Counted from the first letter of the stretch, positions 8,541 through 17,315 are shown. The stretch: 40,703 nt of DNA from CALLVY01 sp937899855 (GCA_039820405.1 JBCBQC010000055.1:1-40703), one strand, 5' to 3'. Notes: generated from the letters alone by a model not told the origin. Translations and numbers: made by a program.

Positions 8541-8722
8541 ACCTGCCTCTTGGCCCCCCGGGGCCGTTCCCAATACCGAGTAGCCCTGTCAACTGTAAAC
8601 AAACTGCACTATGAAACCACGTGTCCCGCAGGGTGGACATCAAAACGCTGGTGGTAGCTTATCCACCATCTCCTTTTAAGTGCAATAAGAGGCATTTAAA
8701 AACTAACTAGTTTTCTTTTTTT
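8541..8722 (+). ncRNA. Candidate structured small RNA (6S-like architecture)
   Basis: TGCCTCTT at 8544-8551 pairs perfectly with AAGAGGCA at 8687-8694 and would close an RNA domain of about 150 nt. Inside are a GC hairpin (GGCCCC/GGGGCC near 8552-8566), a CCCTG/CAGGG pairing (about 8583-8587 with 8628-8632) and GGTGGA/TCCACC (about 8632-8637 with 8662-8667). A terminator follows directly. A long rod of about 180 nt closed by its two ends is the layout of 6S RNA, but I cannot confirm the family. The alternative is that the stretch is the 3' part of the transcript of the 77-aa gene. A 22-codon frame, 8611-8679, lies inside it; it has no ribosome-binding site and I do not call it a gene. Confidence 0.4.
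8698..8722 (+). terminator. Rho-independent terminator, first of two
   Basis: AAAACT and AGTTTT pair around a 4-base loop; a C and seven T residues follow on the plus strand. Confidence 0.55.
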
Positions 8723-8738
8723 GAGACCAAAGACGGAG

Positions 8739-8773
8739 ATACCTGTTCCAAAGTGGAACGGGTATTTCTTTTT
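8739..8773 (+). terminator. Rho-independent terminator, second of two
   Basis: A 12-bp stem (8739-8750 with 8754-8765, one G-T pair) with a 3-base loop runs into a T-rich stretch on the plus strand. The minus strand has no T-run after the stem, so it serves plus-strand transcription and not the convergent ABC transporter genes. Confidence 0.65.
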
Positions 8774-8815
8774 GGGGGCCATACTGGAAGGAAAAGGGAA
8801 AGACGCAGCGGAGCG

Positions 8816-9586
8816 CTACTCGCCGGAGCTGGAAAGGGCCGCGCGGCGGAGGCGCTGGAGAAAGGGGGAGGCAAAAATGAAATCCTGTAACACCTGGTTA
8901 TCGCTTTCGAGTACTTCGTCCTTATTGCCCGTCCAGGTCAGCTCGCCGAGGTGGAGGAGGATGATGTTATCGCCAATTTCCATCACCGAGTTCATGTCGT
9001 GGGTATTGATGACGGTAGTGATGTTGTTCTCGCGGGTGATGTCCACAATGAGCTCGTCGATGAGCAAGGCGGTGGTGGGGTCGAGGCCGGAGTTGGGCTC
9101 GTCGCAAAAGAGGTACTTGGGTTCGAGGACGATCGACCGGGCAATCCCGATCCGCTTTTGCATGCCGCCACTCGTTTCGGAGGGGTACTTGCGGTTGACT
9201 CCCTCCAGGTTGACCCGTTCGAGGCAGTAGTTGACCCGGTCCAGCTTTTCCTTGGCGGTTTTGTTGGTAAACATATCGAGGGGAAAACGCACGTTTTCCT
9301 CCACCGTCATGGAGTCAAAGAGGGCCGACCCCTGGAAGAGCATGCCCACGTCCATCCGCAATTCGCGCAACTGCCGCTTGTCGAGCTGCCCAAAATTGGT
9401 CTGATCGTACCAAATGTCGCCCGCCGTCGGTCGCAGTAGCCCCACCAAGATCTTGAGCATCACCGTTTTTCCCGCCCCACTTTTCCCGATAATCAGATTG
9501 GTTTTGCCCTGCTCAAAACTGGCCGAGACGCCCTTGAGCACTTCGACTTCGTCGAAGGATTTGCGGATACTTTCGATTCGAATCAT
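8816..9586 (-). CDS. mlaF: Mla/MCE-type lipid ABC transporter ATP-binding protein
   Basis: The 256-aa ATPase has all ABC motifs: Walker A GKSGAGKT (residues 34-41), Q-loop at Q85, signature SGGMQKR (139-145), Walker B KYLFCDEP (157-164) and the H-loop at H196. The SGGMQKR signature with NSGLDP is typical of the MlaF/Mkl group that moves phospholipids or other lipids across the cell envelope. It starts 25 bases after the MlaE-type permease gene and is certainly in the same operon. The substrate-binding MCE protein (MlaD) is not in the visible part of the operon; it may be encoded elsewhere. Assignment to the MlaF group is strong, while the exact substrate is inferred. Confidence 0.92.
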   Translation of the reverse strand: MIRIESIRKSFDEVEVLKGVSASFEQGKTNLIIGKSGAGKTVMLKILVGLLRPTAGDIWYDQTNFGQLDKRQLRELRMDVGMLFQGSALFDSMTVEENVRFPLDMFTNKTAKEKLDRVNYCLERVNLEGVNRKYPSETSGGMQKRIGIARSIVLEPKYLFCDEPNSGLDPTTALLIDELIVDITRENNITTVINTHDMNSVMEIGDNIILLHLGELTWTGNKDEVLESDNQVLQDFIFASPFLQRLRRAALSSSGE

Positions 9587-9611
9587 GGCTGTCTATGTTT
9601 ACCCCTTGGCC

Positions 9612-10358
9612 TCATACCGTCAATAATATCGCGATCAAATAATCGGCCAGCAAGATGAGGATATCGCTGTACACCACGGCCTGGGTGCTGGCCTGCCCCA
9701 ATTCAATACTCCCCCCCCGAACGTAGTAGCCCTGGTAGGCGGGTACCGTGGTCAGGATAAAGGCAAATACGATCGCCTTGACGAACATCATAAAAACGTA
9801 GTAGGGTTCAAAAAAGGAACGCACCCCACGAATGTACTCCGCATCGGTGATCCAACCCGTCGGGACGCTCGACAAGTAGCCTCCCCCAATGCTGACCACC
9901 GCCGCCGTACATACCAACAGGGGAATGACGAAGAGGGCCGCAATCAATTTGGGCATGATCAAATAGGCCGCCGTATTGACCCCCATAATCTCCATGGCGT
10001 CGATGTGCTCCTTCTGTCGCATCCCACCAATCTCCGCCGCGATGTTGGACCCCACCTTCCCCGCCAAGACCAGACAGGTAATCGTCGGGGCCAATTCGAT
10101 GATCGTACTGTCCCGGACGATGTAGCCGATGTAGTAGCTGGGAACGAAGCTGTCTTGCAACTGGTAGGCAAACTGTACTGCCGTTACCGCTCCGATGAAA
10201 ACCGAGATCAAACAAACGATGACCAGCGAGCCCACCCCAATGTCGTTCATCTGCCGCATGGTTTCCTTCCAGTACATCGAGAACTTCTCGGGCCGGCTCA
10301 GTGCCGTCCGGAGGAGGACGAGGTAACGGCCAAAGTTATACAGAAAATTCAGATTCAT
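9612..10358 (-). CDS. mlaE: Mla/MCE-type lipid ABC transporter permease
   Basis: This 248-aa polytopic membrane protein carries the MlaE-family segment ELAPTITCLVLAGKVGSNIA followed by AEIGGMRQKEHIDAMEIMGV, around residues 88-127. Five or so hydrophobic spans are visible (near 45-65, 90-115, 140-165, 190-215 and 225-248). It pairs with the ATPase encoded 25 bases downstream as the inner-membrane channel of a lipid transporter that helps maintain outer-membrane asymmetry in characterised Gram-negatives. A TATTTTTG promoter box lies 50 bases upstream, with a 12-bp palindrome between box and start. Confidence 0.93.
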   Translation of the reverse strand: MNLNFLYNFGRYLVLLRTALSRPEKFSMYWKETMRQMNDIGVGSLVIVCLISVFIGAVTAVQFAYQLQDSFVPSYYIGYIVRDSTIIELAPTITCLVLAGKVGSNIAAEIGGMRQKEHIDAMEIMGVNTAAYLIMPKLIAALFVIPLLVCTAAVVSIGGGYLSSVPTGWITDAEYIRGVRSFFEPYYVFMMFVKAIVFAFILTTVPAYQGYYVRGGSIELGQASTQAVVYSDILILLADYLIAILLTV

Positions 10359-10371
10359 AATTTGCTAAGGG

Positions 10372-10383
10372 ACAGGGCCCTGT
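10372..10383. promoter_or_regulatory. Palindrome in the mlaE leader
   Basis: ACAGGGCCCTGT is a perfect 12-base palindrome located between the -7 box and the mlaE start codon. It could be an operator or an RNA hairpin; no regulator can be named. Confidence 0.3.
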
Positions 10384-10407
10384 TCTAAAACTTTCAGTAA
10401 AGTGGAC

Positions 10408-10415
10408 CAAAAATA
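10408..10415 (-). promoter_or_regulatory. -7 box of the mlaEF operon
   Basis: On the minus strand this is TATTTTTG, an exact TAnnTTTG match, 50 bases before the mlaE start. No clear TTG -33 element was found. Confidence 0.5.
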
Positions 10416-10487
10416 GGCTTATTTTGATGAAAACAGAAAGATTTCTGCCTAAACGCCACGGGGGGCTCAAATGTTTAAGGTCCCGCC

Positions 10488-11951
10488 CTAGTGGGGGCCA
10501 TCCTGGGTGACCTCCCCCAGGATCTCCTCCAGCCAATCTTTATTGGCGACGGGCTGTGCCCCGTCGAGACTTTGACTCAGGTGCCGGTGACGCCGTCTGA
10601 AATCAGCCCGCTCGAGCCGGGGCGCTCGCAGCTGGAGTTGTTGAATTTTGCGGAGCAATTGGAGCATATTGTGATTGGCCGCCTGGCGGTAGATTGCGAT
10701 TTGGCGGTTGCGGCCGAGGTATTTGCGGAAGGCCTCAATGAGGGCCAGTAGGGCCTCGCTTTCCCCCAGGGCGTAATAGCTTTTGAGCTGGATGGTCTTG
10801 GCGCCGAGGTGGTAGGAAGTATCGGTAAATTCGACGTTGTGGAGCAGTTGTAGGGCCTGCGTATAGTCCCCCCGAGCCTGGCACAAAGCCGCTAGGTTGT
10901 ACAGTTTGGCGTTTGCCCGCTCTTCGGGCAGCAGCCGGTCCTCGTAGCGGTGGATAAAATCCGCCGTCCACTCAAACTCCTGTAGCCGAATACCGGTGGT
11001 GATGATGTTTTTGTACGACCACTGGGTCAAATAACCGTTGACAAAGATGATCTGTCGATCGAGCAGCTCCTGGTACAGCTCTAGGATTTGTCGGTAGTAG
11101 TCACTTTCTCCCGAGTTGATGCGGATGATACAGTGGTTGAGGGCAAAACTGTACAGCGGCCAGCATTCCTCCCGGGGAATACACTGGGACTCCTCCCGCA
11201 GCAGCTGGCGGACCCGAGGAAACCAGTGCCGCGCCTCTCGCTGTTCCAACATTTGCAGCACCTGATGGTACAAGCGCAGGGCGGGCTCCGATTGCAGTTC
11301 CTCCGTCTCCTCGTACCAACGCAAGCAGTCCGCCAGGTGATGACAGCGGTAGCCCGCTTGGGCTACCAGATTCCGGCTGGTCATCTCGCAGGCTAGGCGC
11401 AGCTTTTGGATCAGGTAAAAACGGTCGAGGGCATCGTTTTGACCCTGTAAGTGTTCGGTGTGGCTGCGGATGGCTTTGCGAAGGCGGTGGTAGTCTTCCT
11501 TTTCGTTGCGGTAGTACTGCTCCAGATGATAGTCGTAGCTGCGGTAAATACTTTGGTTTTGCTGCGTTTTCCAATTGCGCAACTGTCTTTCCAAGTGGCG
11601 CTCGGCATCCTTGCGGAAAAGCTCATCCAGCAAGAATTGTTTGTGCAGGTCCCGTCGCTGCTCGTAACGCTGCTGGCCCAGAAAGGCGTACAGCAACTGC
11701 AGCAGGTCGGACTGTAAATTGTTGATCCGCAGATCGCGGTAGGTAGCTTTATCACCAAACAAGTGCGCGAAGACGCGTGGTTTGGCCAGTTCGTCGTGCT
11801 GGAAGTGGGGCTGAAAACGATACAGGTAGTCGCTCAGTTGCCGGAGCTTTTGGTTTTTGTTGTGAAAAGGCGAGTGGAGGTATTCGCGAAAACGACGCCT
11901 TTCCTTGCTGTTCAAACGACGAAGGAGGTCTAGTAATTTGCTATCTTTCAT
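10488..11951 (-). CDS. Large helical-repeat protein, unknown function (copy 1)
   Basis: I do not recognise the family. The 487-aa protein has no signal peptide or membrane span and is rich in Arg, Gln, Leu and Tyr. It is nearly all helix with TPR-like pairs. It opens with MKDSKLLDLLRRLNSKERR and then HSPFHNKNQKLRQLSDYLYR. A segment near residues 325-400 (NLAALCQARGDYTQALQLLH) reads like a TPR repeat. The protein is clearly related to the one encoded at 18688-20127: both have an SP(F/Y) N-terminal motif, a TPR-like middle and a C-terminal KY(L/I)xRxxxIxxxxxxxN helix. It is divergently transcribed from the T9SS cargo gene at 12119, from a shared 167-base region. A scaffold or interaction role is a guess. 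Confidence 0.75.
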   Translation of the reverse strand: MKDSKLLDLLRRLNSKERRRFREYLHSPFHNKNQKLRQLSDYLYRFQPHFQHDELAKPRVFAHLFGDKATYRDLRINNLQSDLLQLLYAFLGQQRYEQRRDLHKQFLLDELFRKDAERHLERQLRNWKTQQNQSIYRSYDYHLEQYYRNEKEDYHRLRKAIRSHTEHLQGQNDALDRFYLIQKLRLACEMTSRNLVAQAGYRCHHLADCLRWYEETEELQSEPALRLYHQVLQMLEQREARHWFPRVRQLLREESQCIPREECWPLYSFALNHCIIRINSGESDYYRQILELYQELLDRQIIFVNGYLTQWSYKNIITTGIRLQEFEWTADFIHRYEDRLLPEERANAKLYNLAALCQARGDYTQALQLLHNVEFTDTSYHLGAKTIQLKSYYALGESEALLALIEAFRKYLGRNRQIAIYRQAANHNMLQLLRKIQQLQLRAPRLERADFRRRHRHLSQSLDGAQPVANKDWLEEILGEVTQDGPH

Positions 11952-12118
11952 GATTTTTATCTATACCCATTCCCTTAAAAGCTAGACTTTATAAGGATTC
12001 AACGAATAGTGTGCTCAAAAAAATGCTATAAACTCCTAAAAATGTACTTTTTTTTGCAGCTTTTTCCAGATACCTTGAGCCAGAGACTTACGACCTAGCC
12101 CAGGAAACACGATTAGGC

Positions 12119-14125
12119 ATGAAAAAGCATTTCCTATTATTATTGCTTTGGGGGATCGGTTGGCCACTGGCCGCCCAGCAAATTGCGATTGATGTGGTCA
12201 TTACGGACCTGTCCTGTAACGGAAGCGCCGATGGCGCCATCACAACTACCGTCACCGGTGGTACCCCTCCCTACGAATACCGGTGGAGCACCGGCTCCGT
12301 AGAAACCTCGATCATCGACTTGATAGCGGCTACCTACAGCCTCACCGTCACGGATGCCAATAGCCTCAGTGCCACGGGGCTTTACCCCGTCGGCGAGCCC
12401 TCCGCCATCACGGTCATCAGCTCCATCACCGAGCCCGACTGCCCCGGTGGAGACGACGGCAGCATCACCGCTCAGGTCGCCGGCGGTACCCCGCCCTACG
12501 AATACCAGTGGAGCAATGGTGTCAGTATCCCCGAAATCAGCGACTTATTCGCGGGGGCCTACGTACTGAACATCACCGACAACCAGGGCTGTGTTGCCAG
12601 CCTAGAGGTCATACTGGACGATCCCGCCCCCATCGTCCTCCAAACCCTTGATCAACAGTGCGAAACGGCCACCGGTAGCGATGGTCAAATCGAGGTATCC
12701 GCCACCGGCGGTACCCTTCCCTACACCTACCTTTGGAACGATGGGGGCAGCAGTAGCCTCCGTACCGACCTGGCCTACGGCGGCTACCGCATCACCATCA
12801 CTGACGATAAAGGTTGTACCCAAACCCCCGATCCCCTCTACGTTTGTCACGAAGCCATGCTGCTGCCCGACAGTCAAGAAATCTGCCGCTTCGAATCGGT
12901 ATCCCTGGAGGTCTTTGCGCCGGACGCCCAGGGTTACGATTGGACCCCGGAGGAGGGGCTGTCCTGCGTCACCTGTCCCAATCCCACGGCCGACCCCCAG
13001 CAAACTACCGAGTACACCATCCTTATCAATCCCCCCACCGCGGGCCTTCCCTTCGAACACCGCCTGACCATCACCGTGGACAGCCTCTGCGTTTGGCCGG
13101 GGGATATCGATTCCAGTGGTTGGGTCAGCCAGTGCGACCTGCTGCCCATTGGGCTTAGTTTTGGCCTTAGTGGACCGAGTCGGACGGGGGGCAGCAACGA
13201 ATGGGGAGGCCAACCGGCCGACGATTGGAACAGCCAAATTCCGGGTTTGCCCATCGACAACAAGCACGTCGATGCCAATGGGGATGGCCAGATCGATGCG
13301 GACGACCTGATTCCCCTGGTCGAGAACTGGGGAGAGGAAGTAGGCTTTATCCGTACCGACCTCAATGATCCGGCGCCACTGGATACCATTCTGATGGCGG
13401 TGGATGCCGATACCTTGGTGGAGGGAACGACGATTCGTTTGCCCATCATGCTGGGGAGCGATGCCTTTCCTGCTGATTCGGTTTACGGCGTGTGTTTTAG
13501 CCTCTACTACGATGCCGCACTGTTCGAAGCGGGTACCGCCCGGGTCGAGTTTGACAGCAGTTGGTTGGGAACGCTTGGGGCAGATCTGATTCAGGTCCAA
13601 CGTGCGGCTGACCAGCCCGGCATTTACGAGGTAGGCGTGGTTCGAACGGACGGACAGGACCAGTCGGGGATCGGGGCCATTGGCTACTTTATCATTACGG
13701 TGGAGGACGATATTTTACTGCGAAGGGCGAGTGGAGACCAGCGGCGCGATTCGCTGGTGGCGCGCTTCGACCTACGTGAGATCCGGCTCATCAATGCTGG
13801 GGGAGAGGTGCTATTTGTACAGGCCCCCAGCCGCAGCGGCCGCATCGTCGCCGACCGGAGTACCGGCCTAGTCGACCGGGCCTGGTCCGATCGGATTCGC
13901 GCTTTTCCAAACCCCAGTCGTGACCAAGTGACGTTGGAATCGCGGGGGCCAGCCCTGCGGTCGGCTACCTTATACAATGCCTTGGGCCAGCAGCGGGGGC
14001 ACTGGGGGCGGCTCGATCCTCACTCCGCGCGCTTGGACACGAGGCACCTCTCCGCCGGGGCCTACTACCTACGGGTACGGACGGCGGCGGGAATTTGGCA
14101 GGAGATAATCATTATCGAAGAATAG
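12119..14125 (+). CDS. T9SS-secreted protein with SprB repeats, dockerin-like and cohesin-like modules
   Basis: The 668-aa protein has a signal peptide (1-20, ending LAAQ). Residues 25-235 hold three SprB-type repeats (pattern C-x-G-x-x-D-G, then GGTPPYEYxW, then a YxLTVTD strand). Residues 327-408 form a dockerin-like pair, WPGDIDSSGWVSQCD and DANGDGQIDADD, each with an EF-hand-like acid loop. Residues about 420-572 resemble the cohesin-like domain (LPIMLG, then VYGVCFSLYYD, then SSWLG). Residues 594-668 are a type A T9SS sorting tail (AFPNPSRDQVTLES, then LSAGAYYLRV). It should be carried across the outer membrane by the T9SS and either released or attached to surface lipopolysaccharide. 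A T-rich -7-like stretch precedes it but no clean promoter was found. Confidence 0.88.
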   Translation: MKKHFLLLLLWGIGWPLAAQQIAIDVVITDLSCNGSADGAITTTVTGGTPPYEYRWSTGSVETSIIDLIAATYSLTVTDANSLSATGLYPVGEPSAITVISSITEPDCPGGDDGSITAQVAGGTPPYEYQWSNGVSIPEISDLFAGAYVLNITDNQGCVASLEVILDDPAPIVLQTLDQQCETATGSDGQIEVSATGGTLPYTYLWNDGGSSSLRTDLAYGGYRITITDDKGCTQTPDPLYVCHEAMLLPDSQEICRFESVSLEVFAPDAQGYDWTPEEGLSCVTCPNPTADPQQTTEYTILINPPTAGLPFEHRLTITVDSLCVWPGDIDSSGWVSQCDLLPIGLSFGLSGPSRTGGSNEWGGQPADDWNSQIPGLPIDNKHVDANGDGQIDADDLIPLVENWGEEVGFIRTDLNDPAPLDTILMAVDADTLVEGTTIRLPIMLGSDAFPADSVYGVCFSLYYDAALFEAGTARVEFDSSWLGTLGADLIQVQRAADQPGIYEVGVVRTDGQDQSGIGAIGYFIITVEDDILLRRASGDQRRDSLVARFDLREIRLINAGGEVLFVQAPSRSGRIVADRSTGLVDRAWSDRIRAFPNPSRDQVTLESRGPALRSATLYNALGQQRGHWGRLDPHSARLDTRHLSAGAYYLRVRTAAGIWQEIIIIEE

Positions 14126-14145
14126 AACTAGAACAATTGAGGACA

Positions 14146-14215
14146 GGAAGGTAATGATGGTACCGGGGTGCCCGAGTGGACTTACGCGGCACCCCAACAC
14201 CGATCATTGCTTTCC
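14146..14215. terminator. Bidirectional inverted repeat between convergent genes
   Basis: The ends GGAAGGTAATGAT and ATCATTGCTTTCC pair imperfectly, and the core GGGGTGCC/GGCACCCC pairs perfectly around a 15-base loop. It sits between the stops of the T9SS cargo gene and metK, and a T-rich tail follows on the plus strand, so it likely terminates plus-strand transcription; function for metK is less clear. Confidence 0.5.
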
Positions 14216-14226
14216 TACTTTTGTTC

Positions 14227-15483
14227 TTAGGCGAGCTTAAACAGCTTCTGGATTTTTTTGACCATGTCGAGTTTTTCCCAGGTAAAGGTCTCTACGGTCC
14301 GCTGGCGACCCTTGCCGTTCATCCCGATCTTTACCTTTTTCTTACCGGGCTGACGACCCATGTGACCGTAGGCGGCGGTTTCGGAGAAGATGGGATTTTT
14401 CAAACCAAAACGCTTGACGATGGCGGCGGGGCGCAGATCGAAAAGGCTTTCCAATTTTTTGGCGATTTCTCCGTCGGTCATTTCCACCTTGGCGGTACCG
14501 TAGGTATTGAGGTAAAGTCCGACGGGTTTGGCTACGCCGATGGCGTAGGCCACTTGTACGAGGCACTGCTCGGCTAGGCCAGCGGCGACTACGTTTTTGG
14601 CGATGTGACGCGTGGCGTAGGCGGCGGAGCGGTCGACCTTGGAAGAGTCCTTACCGGAGAAGGCTCCTCCTCCGTGAGCACCCTTACCCCCGTAGGTATC
14701 GACGATGATCTTACGACCCGTCAGACCGGTATCGCCGTGGGGCCCACCGATGACGAACTTACCCGTCGGGTTGACGTACAGCGTGTACTCCCCATCGAAG
14801 AGCTTGCGCACTTTGGCGGGCAGTAATTTTTTGACGCGGGGGAGGAGCGTTTTTTGAACGTCCAGCCGAATTTTTTCCAGCATCTTTTCTTCGCTATCAA
14901 AATCATCGTGCTGGGTAGAGATCACGATGGCATCGATGCGGCTGGGCTTATTGTCGTCACCATACTCAATGGTTACCTGCGATTTGGAATCGGGGCGCAG
15001 GTACTTCATCCGGCGGCCCTCCTTGCGAATGGCGGCCAATTCTTCGAGGAGCAGGTGCGAAATTTCCAGCGGTAGCGGCATGTAATTGTCCGTCTCGTTG
15101 GTGGCGTAGCCAAACATCATTCCTTGGTCGCCCGCGCCTTGATCATCAGCACTTTTACCCACATCTACGCCCATGGCAATATCGGCCGACTGCTCGTGGA
15201 TCGCCGACATCACGCCACAGGAATCCGCATCGAACTGGTACTCGGACTTGGTGTAGCCAATGCGTTTGATCACCTCCCGCACGGTGCTTTGCACATCGAC
15301 GTAGGCCTTGGAGCGGACTTCACCGGAGACGACCGCCAGACCCGTGGTGACGAGCGTTTCGCAGGCCACTTTGGCATTGGGATCCTGGGTGAGGAAAGCA
15401 TCGAGAATGGCATCGGAAATCTGGTCGGCTACTTTGTCGGGATGTCCTTCAGAAACGGACTCGGACGTAAATAAATACGGCAT
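14227..15483 (-). CDS. metK: S-adenosylmethionine synthetase
   Basis: The 418-aa enzyme makes S-adenosylmethionine from methionine and ATP in the cytosol. Visible family motifs include GHPDKVADQISDAILDAFL near residues 14-32, GAGDQGMMFGYATNET near 118, and the P-loop-like segment GGGAFSGKDSSKVDRSAAYA near 272-291, with the preceding GGPHGDTGLTGRKIIVDTYG. Length and all motifs fit an intact enzyme. A -7 box (TAACTTTG on the minus strand) lies 75 bases upstream. I looked for a SAM riboswitch in that leader and did not find a match. Confidence 0.98.
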   Translation of the reverse strand: MPYLFTSESVSEGHPDKVADQISDAILDAFLTQDPNAKVACETLVTTGLAVVSGEVRSKAYVDVQSTVREVIKRIGYTKSEYQFDADSCGVMSAIHEQSADIAMGVDVGKSADDQGAGDQGMMFGYATNETDNYMPLPLEISHLLLEELAAIRKEGRRMKYLRPDSKSQVTIEYGDDNKPSRIDAIVISTQHDDFDSEEKMLEKIRLDVQKTLLPRVKKLLPAKVRKLFDGEYTLYVNPTGKFVIGGPHGDTGLTGRKIIVDTYGGKGAHGGGAFSGKDSSKVDRSAAYATRHIAKNVVAAGLAEQCLVQVAYAIGVAKPVGLYLNTYGTAKVEMTDGEIAKKLESLFDLRPAAIVKRFGLKNPIFSETAAYGHMGRQPGKKKVKIGMNGKGRQRTVETFTWEKLDMVKKIQKLFKLA

Positions 15484-15557
15484 GGTTGGATGGTTTGATT
15501 AGATTAATTTTTGGGTTCATTCAAGACGCTGGTGAAGCGCTTGACCAAAATTCGGCA

Positions 15558-15565
15558 CAAAGTTA
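15558..15565 (-). promoter_or_regulatory. -7 box of metK
   Basis: The minus strand reads TAACTTTG, an exact TAnnTTTG match; about 18 bases further upstream is TTTAC in place of TTG. The predicted leader is about 65 bases. Confidence 0.6.
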
Positions 15566-15635
15566 GGATTTCTTGGCTTAATTGTAAATACTTCTCTGGA
15601 TTTGTACGGCGCACCACTGGGTACTTTCCACTCGG

Positions 15636-16268
15636 TTATTTGATCGCGCAGCGCAGCAGGGGAATGGCTTCTCGCGCTGGCCCCCGCCGGATTGCGAAGC
15701 CTTCCAACTCATCCCCGATTTGTACCGGACCTACTCCCGCTGGGGTGCCGGTAAAAATTAAGTCGCCCATGTGTAGTTTGAAGTAGCGAGAGACCTCGAC
15801 GATCAGCCGGTCGAAGGGAAAGAGCAGATCGCGGGTGAGTCCCCGTTGGACCTCTTCGCCATTTTTGTGTAGGAAAAATTCGATGCCGTTTTCCCCCCGT
15901 ACCTCATCCAGCGGTACAAAACTACCGAGGGCCGCCGAGCCATCGAAGCCCTTGGCGATTTCCCAGGGGTGGCCCTTGGCCTTACAACGGCGCTGGATGT
16001 CGCGGGCGGTAAAGTCGATGCCCAGGGCGATTTGCGAATAATACTTGTGGGCAAATTCCTCCTGAACGTGTCGGCCATTGCGGTCGATCTTGAGGACCAC
16101 CTCAGCCTCGTAGTGGAGCTCCTCGGTAAACTCTGGGTAGTACAAAGGCTTTTGATTGACCAGCAGGGCCGAGGAGGGTTTCATAAAAATCAGGGGCGCC
16201 GCGGGGATGGGGTTGTTTAACTCTTTGGCGTGATCCGCGTAGTTGCGACCGATGCAAATGATCTTCAT
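15636..16268 (-). CDS. Fumarylacetoacetate hydrolase family protein
   Basis: The 210-aa protein has the family pattern: GRNYADHAKELNN at the start, then HYEAEVVLKI (acidic metal ligands), GIDFTARDIQ, and FTGTPAGVGPVQIGDELEG near the C-terminus. It is short, comparable to FAHD1 and YisK-like members, which act as acylpyruvases or oxaloacetate decarboxylases with Mg or Mn. The substrate is not decided by sequence. It starts 3 bases after trpS ends, so the two are in one operon. Its end is followed by about 70 bases of spacer and the metK promoter. Confidence 0.9.
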   Translation of the reverse strand: MKIICIGRNYADHAKELNNPIPAAPLIFMKPSSALLVNQKPLYYPEFTEELHYEAEVVLKIDRNGRHVQEEFAHKYYSQIALGIDFTARDIQRRCKAKGHPWEIAKGFDGSAALGSFVPLDEVRGENGIEFFLHKNGEEVQRGLTRDLLFPFDRLIVEVSRYFKLHMGDLIFTGTPAGVGPVQIGDELEGFAIRRGPAREAIPLLRCAIK

Positions 16269-16271
16269 GAT

Positions 16272-17282
16272 TTAGAATTTTACGTTGGCCAGTCCCGTCA
16301 GTTCCTTGACCTCGCGTACCGTCTGCTGGGCCCGCTTGCGAATGTCGGCCGAGGCGGCTTTGATTTCGTTTTTGACCTCCTTCTTTCGCGTCAGCAATTC
16401 CTTTTTCTTTTCCACAAAGACTTGGCTGATGCCCACCAGGGCTTCGGCTACGGTTTCCTTGAGTTCGGAATATTTGAGCGTTCCACCCTCGTACTGGCCC
16501 CGCAAGTGATCGTAAGCCTCCGTTTGTCCCGCCGCCTTGAGCAACTGGAACAGGTTGTTGACCCCCGGGCTCATCTCCCCGGCGGGCGTATCCCCCGTAT
16601 CGGTCACGGCCGAGCGGATTTGCTTGCGGATCCGTTGCTCCGATTCGAATACGCTGATGTAGTGCTTGTCGCCCGCACTCTTACTCATCTTGCGCGTGGG
16701 GTCGGCCGTCGAATTGATCTTGGGCGTCTCGGAGTACAGCACTTCGGGCAGCACGAAGTATTCCTTACCCACCTGGTGGTTGAAGCGTTGCGCAATGTTG
16801 CGCGACAGCTCCAGGTGCTGGGCCTGGTCTTTGCCTACCGGGACGTAGTCGGCGCGGTAAATCAGGATATCGGCGGCTTGTAGGATGGGGTAGGAGAGCA
16901 GCCCGGCCGAAATGAATCCACCGGATTTGCTTTCCGACTGCGAGCTCTTGTCCTTAAACTGCGTCATCCGCGTGAGTTGGCCGTAGGAACAAAAGCAATT
17001 GAAGATCCAGTTTAGCTCCGTATGTTCGGGGACGAGGGATTGAATGAAGAGGGATCCCGGTTGGACGCCCATCGCAATGAGGTTGAACAGGATCTCCCAG
17101 GTGTTTTCCCGCAGCTTCCGAGGCTTGTAGGGCATGGTCATGGCGTGGTAGTCGACCACGCCGTAGATACAATCGTACTGATCTTGCAGTCGGACCCAGT
17201 TTTGTACGGCGCCGAAGTAGTTGCCAAAGTGGAGGTCGCCAGTGGGTTGGATGGCGGAGAGGACTTGCTTTCTTTTTTCCAT
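16272..17282 (-). CDS. trpS: Tryptophanyl-tRNA synthetase
   Basis: The 336-aa class I synthetase charges tRNA-Trp. The HIGH-like motif is PTGDLHFGNY (residues 13-22) and the KMSKS loop is exact at 198-202 (TADPTRKMSKSAG). Family markers GGFISAGLLSYPILQAADIL and PVGKDQAQHLELSR are present. The C-terminus is Lys-rich and helical. It lies 33 bases after ridA and 3 bases before the FAH-family gene. Confidence 0.97.
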   Translation of the reverse strand: MEKRKQVLSAIQPTGDLHFGNYFGAVQNWVRLQDQYDCIYGVVDYHAMTMPYKPRKLRENTWEILFNLIAMGVQPGSLFIQSLVPEHTELNWIFNCFCSYGQLTRMTQFKDKSSQSESKSGGFISAGLLSYPILQAADILIYRADYVPVGKDQAQHLELSRNIAQRFNHQVGKEYFVLPEVLYSETPKINSTADPTRKMSKSAGDKHYISVFESEQRIRKQIRSAVTDTGDTPAGEMSPGVNNLFQLLKAAGQTEAYDHLRGQYEGGTLKYSELKETVAEALVGISQVFVEKKKELLTRKKEVKNEIKAASADIRKRAQQTVREVKELTGLANVKF

Positions 17283-17315
17283 GGGAAAGACGGATGTGGA
17301 TGATAAAATGCGCCC

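Noticed and set aside
12602..13600. A 332-codon minus-strand frame over the T9SS cargo gene
   Set aside because: The plus strand has an uninterrupted signal peptide, SprB repeats and sorting tail through this region.
14161..14205. A tRNA-like string (GGGGTGCCCGAGTGG)
   Set aside because: No anticodon or T-arm can be formed; the bases belong to the inverted repeat between convergent genes.
15484..15640. SAM riboswitch in the metK leader
   Set aside because: I looked for SAM-I and SAM-II core patterns in the minus-strand leader and found none.
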